NCBI RefSeq assembly: GCF_000688455.1
Contig: NZ_JIAL01000001.1
Span: 372,001 to 436,000 of the forward strand
Source: Pseudacidobacterium ailaaui
GTDB lineage: Bacteria > Acidobacteriota > Terriglobia > Terriglobales > Acidobacteriaceae
Direction of reading: 5' to 3'
DNA: 64,000 nucleotides
Shown piece by piece: positions 1 to 8,352 of this stretch. Position 1 is the stretch's first letter; each line of letters starts with the position of its first letter. Under the pieces are notes generated by a model that was not told where the DNA came from, did not search any database, and saw only the letters and a list, made by a program, of their open reading frames with translations. A program made the position numbers and the translations under genes.

Positions 1-337
1 TCACCAGGGCAAAAACAGTGGGGCTTGCGATGCGGGTCACGAAATAGACATCGGCCGCACGAGGCAGCTGGATGCCAGCCGCCGTCAGACGCTCTTCCAC
101 GCTGGCATCGGTACGTCCGCCGAGGTGAGTGCGGATCACGCCGGCCAAAAACGACACCTTACGCACAACCTTCTCTGCCACTTCCGTTCGATCCGGCCTG
201 TCCTCGTCCTGAAGGACAACCAGCTCACGGATCCGCTTACGGAGAGAGGACCGTTCCCGTTGCATCAGCACCAGCAGGAAGCCGGAAGTGATTCCAAGAA
301 AGATCGTGATGCCAAGGAGCGCGTAAACGAGATGCAT
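1..337 (-). CDS. tadC: Tad pilus inner-membrane protein TadC, partial (3' end outside window)
   Basis: The minus frame is open from ATG at 337 to the window edge (112 codons, no stop). It begins MHLVYALLGITIFLGI, a hydrophobic N-terminal segment followed by a charged cytoplasmic stretch, as in GspF-domain proteins of Tad systems. It starts 3 bases after the stop of the TadB-like gene, the usual tadA-tadB-tadC order. TadB and TadC form the inner-membrane platform for Flp pilus assembly. The GspF domain itself would lie off the window, so the name rests mainly on position and the N-terminal membrane segment. Confidence 0.7.
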   Translation of the reverse strand, partial: MHLVYALLGITIFLGITSGFLLVLMQRERSSLRKRIRELVVLQDEDRPDRTEVAEKVVRKVSFLAGVIRTHLGGRTDASVEERLTAAGIQLPRAADVYFVTRIASPTVFALV

Positions 338-340
338 ATC

Positions 341-1294
341 TTATACCTCAAGTGAGGTGATGCGACGGATGAAGAACAGCCCTAACAGATTCGAAATCAC
401 GCAATATATCAGCATGTAGTGCCCGCGACGGTCATGAAACAGCGGGGCCATGTAATCGGGATTGATTATTTTCAATCCACCGGCAATGGCTGCTGGGATG
501 AGCGTGAGGACGATTCCTGACAGTCGGCCCTGGGCGGTTTCTGCGCGCATTTCTCCAAGCAGGCCAACCCGCGTGCGGATCATCCGCGTCAGCCGGTCCA
601 GCACCACCGGAAGATCGCCGCCAGTCTCGCGCTGTACATTGAGAGCCGTGACGAAGATGCGAAGGTCCGGAGTGGGCACACGGTCTGCCAGTTTGATGAG
701 TTCGGTTTTCATGTCGGCCCCGCGCGCCAGGCGGACTACAACCGTATGGAACTCACTGGCTACGGGCTCTTTGGCCTTCTCCGCAACCTTCTTGAAGGCA
801 TCCTGTACTGAAAGCCCAGCACGCAGGGTCCGCTGCACAATGTCAATTGCATCGGGCAATGCCCGGTCAAAGGCCCTGAGGCGCCGGGTCCTGCTGTAGC
901 GCAGCACAAAATAGGGTGCGGGAAGAAACAAGAGAGACAAAACAAGCTCATTCCACAGCCCGCCCGCATAGAGCCAGCCAACCAGAAAACCAAAAAAACC
1001 GGAACCAAGGCACAGGAGCAGCACCGTCTCAACGCTGATGGTCCAGTTCGCCTGCTGAAGAAGATTTTCAAGTCCCTTCATGAGGGAGACACCACCCAGT
1101 GCTCGCTCAAGCCAGCCTTTTTGTGTATCGATTTCCAGCAGTAGGGATTCCTCAGGTATGGATGTCGCTCCATCTCCCATCAACACTTCCAGTCTCGCCA
1201 GGGCCGCTTTTTCCTCTTTCGAGGGGCCCTGAAGCAGAAGTGCTGTGCCGAGAAACACCAACACGAATCCGCAGGACAGGAATACGTAAAACAT
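341..1294 (-). CDS. tadB: Tad pilus inner-membrane platform protein TadB (GspF domain)
   Basis: About 317 residues. Hydrophobic N-terminal segment (MFYVFLSCGFVLVFLG), two mid-protein membrane segments and a cytoplasmic type II secretion F domain (region around RALPDAIDIVQRTLRAGLS), then two C-terminal membrane segments. This is the TadB/GspF layout; the protein is thought to anchor the TadA ATPase. The start is placed at 1294 because the ATG overlaps the cpaF stop as TGATG. A farther upstream ATG at 1366 would force a 73-base overlap. It is the fifth of the structural genes transcribed from the flp side. Confidence 0.9.
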   Translation of the reverse strand: MFYVFLSCGFVLVFLGTALLLQGPSKEEKAALARLEVLMGDGATSIPEESLLLEIDTQKGWLERALGGVSLMKGLENLLQQANWTISVETVLLLCLGSGFFGFLVGWLYAGGLWNELVLSLLFLPAPYFVLRYSRTRRLRAFDRALPDAIDIVQRTLRAGLSVQDAFKKVAEKAKEPVASEFHTVVVRLARGADMKTELIKLADRVPTPDLRIFVTALNVQRETGGDLPVVLDRLTRMIRTRVGLLGEMRAETAQGRLSGIVLTLIPAAIAGGLKIINPDYMAPLFHDRRGHYMLIYCVISNLLGLFFIRRITSLEV

Positions 1295-2664
1295 CAGACA
1301 TCCATCCTCTGGTTGAAAAATCCGGGAGGGAACTTTTTTCCCATGCGTTCGATCTTGCTTACACATTCCGGAACAATGCCATTGCCCACAAAGGAGCCGT
1401 GGATCATTCCATTGGCATCGGTTGTCTTTTGCTGAAAGGAGAAGATGTCCTGCATGGAGATCACCATGCCTTGCATCCCGGTGATCTCAGAAATGGCCGA
1501 GATACGGCGAGAGCCGTCACTCAGCCGGACGGCTTGGACAATCAGATGAATGGCCGCCGCAATCTGCCGATTGATGGCGTCTTCCGATAGTCCCATGTCT
1601 CCCATGAGCACCATATTCTGGATCCGGCTGAGCGCATCGCGTGGACTATTTGCGTGGACGGTCGTAAGGGAGCCTTCATGGCCCGTATTCATGGCCTGGA
1701 GCATGTCGAAGGTCTCTCCGCCCCGGCACTCGCCAATGATGATACGGTCCGGCTTCATGCGCAGCGCGTTAATCAACAGATCGCGCTGCGTAACGGCGCC
1801 TTTGCCTTCCAAATTCGCCGTCCTGGTCTCAAGAGGGACCACATTGGGCTGGGAGATTTGCAACTCTGCCGAATCCTCGATGGTGAGGATTCGTTCCGTG
1901 TCCGGGATGGCCTGAGAAATAGTATTGAGTAGCGTGGTCTTCCCCGCCCCGGTCCCGCCGGAAATGACGATATTCAACCTCGCCCGCACAGCCGCCTCCA
2001 GGAATTCGAGCATCCACGGGGCCAGACTTTTCTTCTTTACAAGCTCGGGGCCACGGATCTTATGGGTCCCAAACTTCCGGATGGAGACTGCGGGGCCTTT
2101 CAACGAGAGAGGAGGCAGGATTGCATTGAACCGGGAGCCGTCCTTTAACCGGGCATTGACCATGGGCGAAGACTCATCAATCCGGCGCCCTACGGCCGCA
2201 ACAATGCGATCGATGTGGTGTCGTAAATGGTCTTCATCACGGAACCGGATCGGGACGAGCCGATTGATGCCTTCAATCTCGCAGAAGATCTGGAACGGTC
2301 CATTGATCATGATGTCGGAAATCCGTTCTTCCCGCAGCAACGGTTCAATCGGGCCGTGCCCGATAATTTCGTCGGCGACCTGGGCGGCAAGCTCGTCCCG
2401 CTCATGGTTGGGATACTGCAGGCCCATCTTGTTGATCATGAGCCTTGCTGCATCCTTCACCCGTTCCCAGTCCTTGTCGTTGAGGTTCTCGGCCTTCATC
2501 TCGTCGATCATGCGCTGGTGAACGCGCTGCACCTCATCGAGTGGATATTGCCGGGGTATGACGACGGGCGCCTCAGTCCTATCGGCGAGACTTTCCGAGT
2601 TCAGATCCGTGACGAGGCAGGATGCTGCCCGTTTGGCATCTGCATTGCGCCTTACCTCAAACAT
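1294..2664 (-). CDS. cpaF: Tad pilus assembly ATPase TadA/CpaF
   Basis: 456 residues, a normal length for CpaF. It shows the secretion ATPase signature: Walker A GGTGAGKTT at about residues 236-244, an Asp box (RILTIEDSAEL), Walker B/His box (RPDRIIIGECRGGE) and TTVHANSPRDALSR. CpaF is a cytoplasmic hexameric ATPase that powers Flp pilus extension (and in some species retraction). Its ATG directly abuts the TAG stop of the upstream cpaE-like gene, and its stop overlaps tadB, so the three are probably translationally coupled. Confidence 0.95.
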   Translation of the reverse strand: MFEVRRNADAKRAASCLVTDLNSESLADRTEAPVVIPRQYPLDEVQRVHQRMIDEMKAENLNDKDWERVKDAARLMINKMGLQYPNHERDELAAQVADEIIGHGPIEPLLREERISDIMINGPFQIFCEIEGINRLVPIRFRDEDHLRHHIDRIVAAVGRRIDESSPMVNARLKDGSRFNAILPPLSLKGPAVSIRKFGTHKIRGPELVKKKSLAPWMLEFLEAAVRARLNIVISGGTGAGKTTLLNTISQAIPDTERILTIEDSAELQISQPNVVPLETRTANLEGKGAVTQRDLLINALRMKPDRIIIGECRGGETFDMLQAMNTGHEGSLTTVHANSPRDALSRIQNMVLMGDMGLSEDAINRQIAAAIHLIVQAVRLSDGSRRISAISEITGMQGMVISMQDIFSFQQKTTDANGMIHGSFVGNGIVPECVSKIERMGKKFPPGFFNQRMDV

Positions 2665-3834
2665 CTATCTCCTCCACCAACGGTTCCACTTTTTTCGCGG
2701 TTCCTCATACCTGGCTCCTTCCGGCTCGACCAGCTCTAAGCACTTCTCCAGCGGTCCAAAGAAAGTCCGGTGTTCGCGCGCGACTGTATGTCCTGCATTC
2801 ACCGCGGCGGCGACCACACCGTTGAGATAGGGAAAGGCTGCAAGCAGCGGGACAGAGACATGCGCGGCAACGTCGGCCGCCGAAACAGCGCTCCTGCCCT
2901 CATGGTTCACTATGACCATGATTTTTCTAGCGCGCGGGCTGTAGAAATTGGCAAATTGTGTCAGGTTCCTGGCTGGTGCTACTTCCGCAGAGACAACCAG
3001 GAGCATCCAGTCCGCCAGAGAGACCAGAGGCCCCAATTCCGGATCTCGCGCGCTGGCATCCACAATGATGCAGTCATAGTGATTGCGCAAGAACGTCACG
3101 ACCCGCTCAAAAGTGAGTGAGCCCCATTTCCCTGTCACCGGCCCACCCAACGCATCGGGCGAGCACAGAACATCCAGTCCACTCTCGTGCTGTACCACGT
3201 AGCTGCTAAGGAGAGATTCATCGAGTCTTTCATCCTCAGCCAGCACATCGTAAAAGGAGCGTGCCGAATGCGGCAGACCGAGATACAACGCTGCATGGCC
3301 CAGAGAGCGATGGTAGTCGATCAGCAGGGTGCGTTTTCCGCTTTCGGCCAGCGCCACTGCTGTATGCACGGCAAGGGTCGTTGTGCCTGCACCGCCGTGC
3401 ACGCCGGCAAACAAAAGGACCTTGCCATCCTCCCGTCCTTCGACAGGCTGGGCGGCAGCGGGTGCAAACTTTCTGAGCTCAGCCAAGATCTGGTTTACAT
3501 TTGCTGGGAGACTGAGAAAGCCATATTTCCCCTCGCGCAGGATCCCGAGAATGAGACCAGAATCCTGGGACGTGGTGGCAATGATGACTCGGAAGGATGC
3601 GTGGGGATGATTTCGCAGCAACTCAGCGGTCTGAAAACCTGCCTCACGGTTGGCATCGATACACACCACAGCCACAGGGACCGTGTTCGGTTTTCCTTTA
3701 TATGTGGCTTCATCCGAAGGAGTAATGTAGTGATCGATATTCGACACGGGCCCTAAATTCAGGACCTTCGCTGCCTGCTGCAACGAATCCTGCAAAGATG
3801 GATCGGCACAAACGGACACAATAGCTAGCGGCAT
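2665..3834 (-). CDS. cpaE: Tad pilus localisation ATPase TadZ/CpaE
   Basis: 389 residues. The N-terminal 130 residues resemble an atypical receiver domain (SIVCADPSLQ-like start, hydrophobic strands). From about residue 140 there is a MinD/ParA-type ATPase with a deviant Walker A (GVHGGAGTTTLA), TLLIDYHRS and a switch-like IIVDASARDPE. TadZ/CpaE proteins position the pilus machine at the cell pole. The gene lies 15 bases after the secretin gene stop and abuts cpaF, as expected inside a tad operon. Confidence 0.88.
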   Translation of the reverse strand: MPLAIVSVCADPSLQDSLQQAAKVLNLGPVSNIDHYITPSDEATYKGKPNTVPVAVVCIDANREAGFQTAELLRNHPHASFRVIIATTSQDSGLILGILREGKYGFLSLPANVNQILAELRKFAPAAAQPVEGREDGKVLLFAGVHGGAGTTTLAVHTAVALAESGKRTLLIDYHRSLGHAALYLGLPHSARSFYDVLAEDERLDESLLSSYVVQHESGLDVLCSPDALGGPVTGKWGSLTFERVVTFLRNHYDCIIVDASARDPELGPLVSLADWMLLVVSAEVAPARNLTQFANFYSPRARKIMVIVNHEGRSAVSAADVAAHVSVPLLAAFPYLNGVVAAAVNAGHTVAREHRTFFGPLEKCLELVEPEGARYEEPRKKWNRWWRR

Positions 3835-3849
3835 CGTATTTCCCTGACC

Positions 3850-5217
3850 TCAATGCTTGGCTGCAATCGATTCATCAAACCTGTCTTTATCCAGGTAAGG
3901 GGAAGGCGGTCTTGGGACCTCCGGCGCCGCCCCTGGCATCTCTAGCGGATCGACCAGATTGGCAGTGACTACCACCACCAGATCGGTCGTTGATAATTGC
4001 ACGCTTTTGGATTTGAATAGCAAACCAAGAATGGGGATATCGGCAATCCCAGGGATCTTGGACCACTCGTTGGTTACGCGGTGGTCGAGCAGCCCTGAGA
4101 GCATGAAGCTCTGCCCGTCGCGCAATTCGATGTCTGTGGATGCCTTACGGGCGTCAATGGCTGGAATCGTATAGCCGTCGATCTGGACTTCATTGGTGTA
4201 ATCGAGCGCGCTGACCTCCGGCTCCACATGGAGTCGGATCGTTCCATCATCGAGAACCGTAGGCTCGAAGTTCAGCTGGACCCCATATGGCATGAATTGC
4301 ACGGTAATGGTGGTTCCCGCGCCGCCAGATCCGGGCTGGACCATCGGGAAAGGAAACTCACCGCCCGAGAGAAAACTCGCCCGATGCCCAGAGAGCGCAT
4401 TGATTGTCGGTTCGGCCAGGATTTGGAGGACGTTTTTCTGTTCCAGGTCCTGAAGTGTGGCACCGATATTGAGCCCCTGGTTGAACACCAGCATCTGTCC
4501 CACACTGGAAATCGTGGTCGTTGCTGTTCCTTGAGAGATTGTAGGCGGAGCAAAGGTCGTTGACTGCCCGGTGCCGGTCATCGCCACGTTCTTGCCGAGC
4601 GAGATCAGGTTCACACCCGCCTGCTGAAGTTTTGTGCGATCAATTTCCACGAATTTGACCGAAAGCCGGACCTCTCGGACATGCTGCGGCGTCACTCGCA
4701 GGGAGTTCAGGACCTTCTTACCATAGCCCGATGCGAGTTTTTCCACTGCGGCCAGTTCATCTTTTGAGAGAACATAGCCCGTCAAGACCACGCTGTCCTC
4801 TTTGGAGGAAACATGGATCCGGTCGAAAGGGAACTCGTTCTCGACGGCGCTCTGGAGCGGGGCAACATCCGCATCCACGCGCACGCTGTAGCTCGTGCTA
4901 GTACCGTTTTTGTCGACCAACACCAAGGCAGCCTGTCCCGGGCCTTTTCCACTAATGACGACCAGACTTGGGTTGACCACGTGCGCGGTCAGCACATCAG
5001 GATTGTCCACAAACACAGACACATACTGCGACGCACTCTGGTGCAAATTCAGGGACTGGCCAACGATCAGCTGGAATGCGTCTCCAGACTTACTGACCTC
5101 GATGGTATGGTTGGGAGCATCGTCTTTGACATCCTCCCATGCCCGAGTGGCAGGTTTCTGGGCCACCAGGGCTGAGGTCATACTTACCAGCGTACATATC
5201 GTGAGAAAGGTCTTCAC
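3850..5217 (-). CDS. cpaC: Tad pilus outer-membrane secretin RcpA/CpaC
   Basis: 455 residues with a signal peptide (MKTFLTICTLVSMTSALVAQ), a pilus-assembly N-terminal domain around residues 40-115 (GQSLNLHQSASQYVSVFVDNP), a BON-like segment (VVLTGYVLSKDELAAVEKLA) and a secretin domain from about residue 185 to 430. The secretin core motif is visible as LSGGEFPFPM and RDGQSFMLSGLL. It forms the outer-membrane pore for the Flp pilus. Its ATG overlaps the cpaB stop by 4 bases (5214-5217), indicating translational coupling. Confidence 0.92.
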   Translation of the reverse strand: MKTFLTICTLVSMTSALVAQKPATRAWEDVKDDAPNHTIEVSKSGDAFQLIVGQSLNLHQSASQYVSVFVDNPDVLTAHVVNPSLVVISGKGPGQAALVLVDKNGTSTSYSVRVDADVAPLQSAVENEFPFDRIHVSSKEDSVVLTGYVLSKDELAAVEKLASGYGKKVLNSLRVTPQHVREVRLSVKFVEIDRTKLQQAGVNLISLGKNVAMTGTGQSTTFAPPTISQGTATTTISSVGQMLVFNQGLNIGATLQDLEQKNVLQILAEPTINALSGHRASFLSGGEFPFPMVQPGSGGAGTTITVQFMPYGVQLNFEPTVLDDGTIRLHVEPEVSALDYTNEVQIDGYTIPAIDARKASTDIELRDGQSFMLSGLLDHRVTNEWSKIPGIADIPILGLLFKSKSVQLSTTDLVVVVTANLVDPLEMPGAAPEVPRPPSPYLDKDRFDESIAAKH

Positions 5218-6089
5218 TTCGGCCCTCCGGGTGTCATCGTCTCAGAGCTATCGGCCACGGGAAGATTGTTGCGAAAGAGCTGGGCGATGGTCTTGTCTCC
5301 CATCGTGGTCTGCACCACAACCCCCTCCGAACTAAAAGGAGGCACTGCTGCCAAATTCTGTCGTGAGCGCCTTCCCGGGGGCAAAGCTGGTTTGCTCAGT
5401 TCCTGCAGTCCAGCTTCCTCAACTTGGTTGTCGCTGCCATTGCGCAGCGCAAAGTACAGGGTCCCCTCTTGTTCGGCCACGGCAATGCGCCGGGCCTGGT
5501 CAAGGCTGACCAGGACAGTGACTACCGGAACGGTGGCTGGCTTGCCGGACGGGTCGGGATTGATCTGCTTGCCAGTAGACAGCACCAGGACGTTCTGCAC
5601 AATGGCCTCACTTTTTACCTTCCCGCCGTCGTCCTTGATCGCGGCAAGGATGTCCACCCTTAGCCCGGGATACAGTAGCCCGCCCAGGTCATTCACTTCG
5701 TCCGTTTTGATTGCGATGGCCCGCATTCCCGGCGGAATTTTGTGTGGGAGCCCGAGCGCGGAATCCGGACCGGCGAGATAGCGGTCCGTAATGATCATGC
5801 CGTCGGAAACAGGGTAGGCCACAATGCGTCCCACCACCTTGTCTTTTTCATTTAACTCAAACGCGCCATGAACAGGTTGATCACTTGTCCAATTCACGGC
5901 GATCAGATCATTGGCATCAATACGGTTACCGCCAGCGATGTCCTTGGCGGCGGCCAGATATTGGAAACTGTGCCGACTATGAACATAAGCGTCATGGACC
6001 CGTTGATTATGCGCGTAGATCCCCCACACGATGGCCAGTGTCGCCAGCCCAGAACCTACAGTCGCAACTCCCAAATACTTCGCGTTCAA
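5214..6089 (-). CDS. cpaB: Flp pilus assembly protein CpaB/RcpC
   Basis: 291 residues. One N-terminal membrane anchor (LGVATVGSGLATLAIVWGIYA) is followed by an SAF-like domain (YLAAAKDIAGGNRIDANDL) and the RcpC/CpaB domain with GMRAIAIKTDEVNDLGGLLYPGLRVDI. CpaB is a periplasmic protein associated with the secretin. Overlaps of 4 bases with both neighbours (tadV before, cpaC after) support one transcript. Confidence 0.92.
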   Translation of the reverse strand: MNAKYLGVATVGSGLATLAIVWGIYAHNQRVHDAYVHSRHSFQYLAAAKDIAGGNRIDANDLIAVNWTSDQPVHGAFELNEKDKVVGRIVAYPVSDGMIITDRYLAGPDSALGLPHKIPPGMRAIAIKTDEVNDLGGLLYPGLRVDILAAIKDDGGKVKSEAIVQNVLVLSTGKQINPDPSGKPATVPVVTVLVSLDQARRIAVAEQEGTLYFALRNGSDNQVEEAGLQELSKPALPPGRRSRQNLAAVPPFSSEGVVVQTTMGDKTIAQLFRNNLPVADSSETMTPGGPK

Positions 6090-6631
6090 GCCTGCCCTCT
6101 TATGGTCAAAACAACGGTGAGGATGCAGCCAAGCGCAACCGCCACCCCGAAAGGCAGATGATGGGCCGTTGGATTGTCGATATTTAGTTCCGGATGCGGG
6201 GTCAGCGGCTGCTCGGCGGCATGACGAAGCAACACAAACGCATTACGAATAGCTGTTTTCAGATAGTGCTTGCGGATACTCACGGCGATGGCCAGGATGC
6301 CTGCGATCAGGATGGATGCGGCCAGAACCATCAGGAATTTTTGCGTGCCAGCAAACGCGCTGGTGGCCAACAGAAGCTTGATGTCACCCATGCCCATGCC
6401 GCGCCGCAGCGCTACTGGAAACATGATCAGTAAAATCAGTCCGCAGGCGATCAGTGCGTTCGCGGCTCCATGCCAGCCATCAAGAGTGCCGTGGAGGGCG
6501 ATTCCAAGCACGATGCTGGGAAAGGTTAGGCAGTTCGGGACCCTTCGCGTACGAAGGTCACAGGCCCCGCCGATGACGCCGACCAGAGTGAATCCTGTTG
6601 CGTAGAGGAGCGGATGAGACAGACCGTGCAT
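6086..6631 (-). CDS. cpaA: Flp prepilin peptidase TadV/CpaA (type IV prepilin peptidase family A24)
   Basis: 181 residues, the short peptidase form without an N-methylase domain. The two catalytic aspartates of A24 aspartyl proteases are visible: D25 (GGACDLRTRRVPN) and D83 in GMGMGDIK. Several membrane segments fit an inner-membrane enzyme. It would cleave the leader of the Flp pilin encoded just upstream. A strong hairpin between flp and this gene suggests that much transcription ends after flp and only read-through reaches cpaA and the rest. Confidence 0.92.
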   Translation of the reverse strand: MHGLSHPLLYATGFTLVGVIGGACDLRTRRVPNCLTFPSIVLGIALHGTLDGWHGAANALIACGLILLIMFPVALRRGMGMGDIKLLLATSAFAGTQKFLMVLAASILIAGILAIAVSIRKHYLKTAIRNAFVLLRHAAEQPLTPHPELNIDNPTAHHLPFGVAVALGCILTVVLTIRGQA

Positions 6632-6693
6632 GTGAGGGATGCTAGCGGGAAAGCAGCCGGAACTGAATACACACTACAAAGAAAAATTCCAAG

Positions 6694-6727
6694 AAAAAAA
6701 GACCCCGAAGGCACTCTGCCTTCGGGG
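6694..6727 (-). terminator. Rho-independent terminator after flp
   Basis: Perfect 10-bp stem (6703-6712 with 6718-6727, CCCCGAAGGC/GCCTTCGGGG) with a 5-nt loop. Read on the minus strand it is followed by TCTTTTTTT (A-run 6694-6700 on the plus strand). It lies between the flp stop (6747) and the cpaA start (6631), so it probably attenuates expression of the assembly genes relative to the abundant pilin. Confidence 0.9.
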
Positions 6728-6746
6728 ATCTGCATTCAGAAACTGC

Positions 6747-6929
6747 CTATAAGGTGGAAGTTACTGTACTGGCAGCATTATTCAGAGCGGTTCCAATTGC
6801 AGAGCCGAGCTGTTTCAACCCGGCCACCGAGGCCAGCCCAATCAGGGCCATGACCAGAGCATATTCGATCATATCGGCTCCGGATTGCTCATACACAAGA
6901 AGCCGAAAAAGAGATTTTAGGTCATCCAT
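6747..6929 (-). CDS. flp: Flp/Fap-type pilin
   Basis: 60 residues from ATG at 6929, preceded by AAAGGAA. A short basic leader ends at G17, followed by ADMIEYALV: the glutamate is at +5 and the tyrosine at +6 of the mature protein, the defining Flp pilin motif cut by TadV/CpaA. The mature part is one hydrophobic helix (LVMALIGLASVAGL) and a short polar tail. An upstream in-frame ATG at 7100 would add 57 residues with no pilin features, so it is not used. Confidence 0.92.
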   Translation of the reverse strand: MDDLKSLFRLLVYEQSGADMIEYALVMALIGLASVAGLKQLGSAIGTALNNAASTVTSTL

Positions 6930-7241
6930 AGCGGTTCCTTTCTTCGAGCGAAAAACCCACTCGTGCGCCGAGACTATCGAAGATGGCGGCCAGGGACAAG
7001 ACACACTGGAGAGAAAAACCTGCCCAGTCCTTCGATCCGGCGACTTCATGGCATCGCGAAATGGTGAAGACCGTGCTTCAAGAGTCCACGGGCTCCTCAA
7101 TTATCCCCGAAAACTCCGCACTCACGCGCCGACCCAAGCCACTCCGATCCATCGTCGAGAACAACGATCGCTGGCCAGACGACAAACTGCCACTGCATGT
7201 GCTTCTTGTCGAAGCGAGTGGCATTCCATGCCAGGATACTA
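6930..7241. other. Intergenic stretch upstream of flp
   Basis: About 310 bases between the flp start and the stop of the VapC-like toxin. It should hold the flp/tad promoter, but no motif is clear enough to place it. Part of the lost C-terminus of the toxin may lie in another frame at 7200-7241. Nothing else is recognised. Confidence 0.5.
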
Positions 7242-7604
7242 TCATCGCCAGGTTTGAGAACATGTAAGGCCAGGAGCTTTTGGGGCAGCCGCGCAAACAA
7301 TGACCGCATCCCAGATGCCTAATTGGTTGTTGACCGCAAGATCGGAAGCGGCCAGCATGATTTCAGCCGAGGTTTCAATCAGCGCAAACGCATTGCGCCA
7401 ACTGAGGATTGCGGCTCGTGCATCGGCTGGCGGGCGGGCTGCTTTGCGAACCAATACATGGAAAAGTTCGCCGAGCGCCTGTACCGGCAATACCACGGAA
7501 GCCTGGGGCAATTTGCGCACAAGATCCACCGCCGCCCTCTTCATGGAGGTGCCGTTTACGCCTTCGGCATAGGCCAGAATGTTTGTGTCCAGTGCAACTC
7601 TCAC
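7242..7604 (-). CDS. VapC-like PIN-domain toxin, C-terminus altered
   Basis: 120 residues from GTG at 7604. PIN-domain hallmarks are present: VALDTNILAYAEG (first Asp), the Glu of ALGELFHVL and GIWDAVIVCAAA (later Asp). VapC toxins are Mg-dependent RNases neutralised by the partner antitoxin. The start overlaps the antitoxin stop as GTGA. The usual C-terminal stretch with an acidic SED-like motif and NPF ending is missing: the reading ends in APGLTCSQTWR, and coding-like sequence seems to continue in other frames. A small frameshift is therefore likely, and activity is uncertain. Confidence 0.7.
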   Translation of the reverse strand: MRVALDTNILAYAEGVNGTSMKRAAVDLVRKLPQASVVLPVQALGELFHVLVRKAARPPADARAAILSWRNAFALIETSAEIMLAASDLAVNNQLGIWDAVIVCAAAPKAPGLTCSQTWR

Positions 7605-7846
7605 CGTGCATCCTCATACAGTTCGTCCCGGGTCCAGCGGCCAATTTTTACCGCGGTCTGATGACGCAAACGGTCGAGAAGGGCCTTCCGCGCACCGGCT
7701 TCGATATTTCCAGGTTCGTCGGCAGGAGAGATTTTCGCTACGGGTCTTCCGTGACTGGTCACGATATAGCTACGCCCTTGCCGCACGCCGTGCAGTAGTT
7801 GAGAGAATCTGCGATTGGCATCTGCCGCCGAAACAGCCTTTTCCAT
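7601..7846 (-). CDS. Phd/YefM-like antitoxin
   Basis: 81 residues from ATG at 7846, which has GGAGG five bases upstream. The N-terminus (AVSAADANRRFSQLL then VTSHGRPVAKI) is the Phd/YefM fold that binds DNA and blocks the toxin through its C-terminal tail. Upstream candidates (GTG 7873, ATG 7858) would run into the operator palindrome and lack a ribosome site, so the inner start is preferred. It is translationally coupled to the toxin gene. Confidence 0.8.
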   Translation of the reverse strand: MEKAVSAADANRRFSQLLHGVRQGRSYIVTSHGRPVAKISPADEPGNIEAGARKALLDRLRHQTAVKIGRWTRDELYEDAR

Positions 7847-7857
7847 GTCAACCTCCA

Positions 7858-7878
7858 TAGTAGTGATATTCACTACTA
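7858..7878. promoter_or_regulatory. Probable autoregulatory operator of the toxin-antitoxin pair
   Basis: Perfect inverted repeat with 9-base arms TAGTAGTGA and TCACTACTA around a TAT centre, lying 12 bases upstream of the antitoxin start. Phd/YefM-type antitoxins repress their own operon through palindromes at this position. Binding itself is inference. Confidence 0.75.
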
Positions 7879-7984
7879 TACTTTATGCGGATTCGCTAGG
7901 CAAAGGCCCTGCTTCCGGCAGCAGGACGCCATTATTCTTGGGCCGTGTTCTCAGCGAGTGTAAGGCGATAAGAATTATGAATTG

Positions 7985-8352
7985 CAACTCTCGATTTCTG
8001 ATCCGGTGCGCGGCAAGCCCCGCCGTTCAGGGCTTAGAAGTTTCCCGATGCGATGTCCTTGAGTACCAGTTTCTCCAGGCTTAACTCGCTCACCAGGCGC
8101 TTCAGCTTACCGTTTTCCTGCTCCAGTTCCTTCAGCCGCCGCGCCTGGTCCACCTTCATGCCGCCGTACTCTCTACGCCAGCGGTAGTAGGTCTGCTCCA
8201 CGATTCCAGCATCCCTGCAAGCCTGCTCCGTCGCTTTCCCGTTCGCTACTGCCACTTCAATCTGCCGCAGCAGGTTCACCACCTGCTCCGGCGTATAACG
8301 CCTCCGTGCCATCTGTCCTCTCCTTGTCCAGTTCTCGCTGATTCACTGGTAC
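7985..8352 (-). mobile_element. IS3-family insertion sequence remnant (left end, orfA, start of orfB)
   Basis: Contains a complete orfA and about 20 codons of orfB. In the -1 frame after the orfA end there is LLSPERR, the usual orfB entry point, and then homology stops. The left end is near 8350, where the minus-strand reading TGTACCAGTGAATCAGC resembles an IS3-type terminus. The right part of the element is deleted. Exact borders are estimates. Confidence 0.7.
8034..8312 (-). CDS. IS3-family transposase OrfA (helix-turn-helix protein), orphan
   Basis: 92 residues. An N-terminal helix-turn-helix (YTPEQVVNLLRQIEVAVANG, then AGIVEQTYYRWRREYGG) is followed by a leucine-zipper-like region (LKELEQENGKLKRLVSEL) and ends DIASGNF at the site where orfB is normally reached by -1 frameshifting. 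The orfB catalytic part is missing, so the element cannot move by itself. Confidence 0.88.
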   Translation of the reverse strand: MARRRYTPEQVVNLLRQIEVAVANGKATEQACRDAGIVEQTYYRWRREYGGMKVDQARRLKELEQENGKLKRLVSELSLEKLVLKDIASGNF

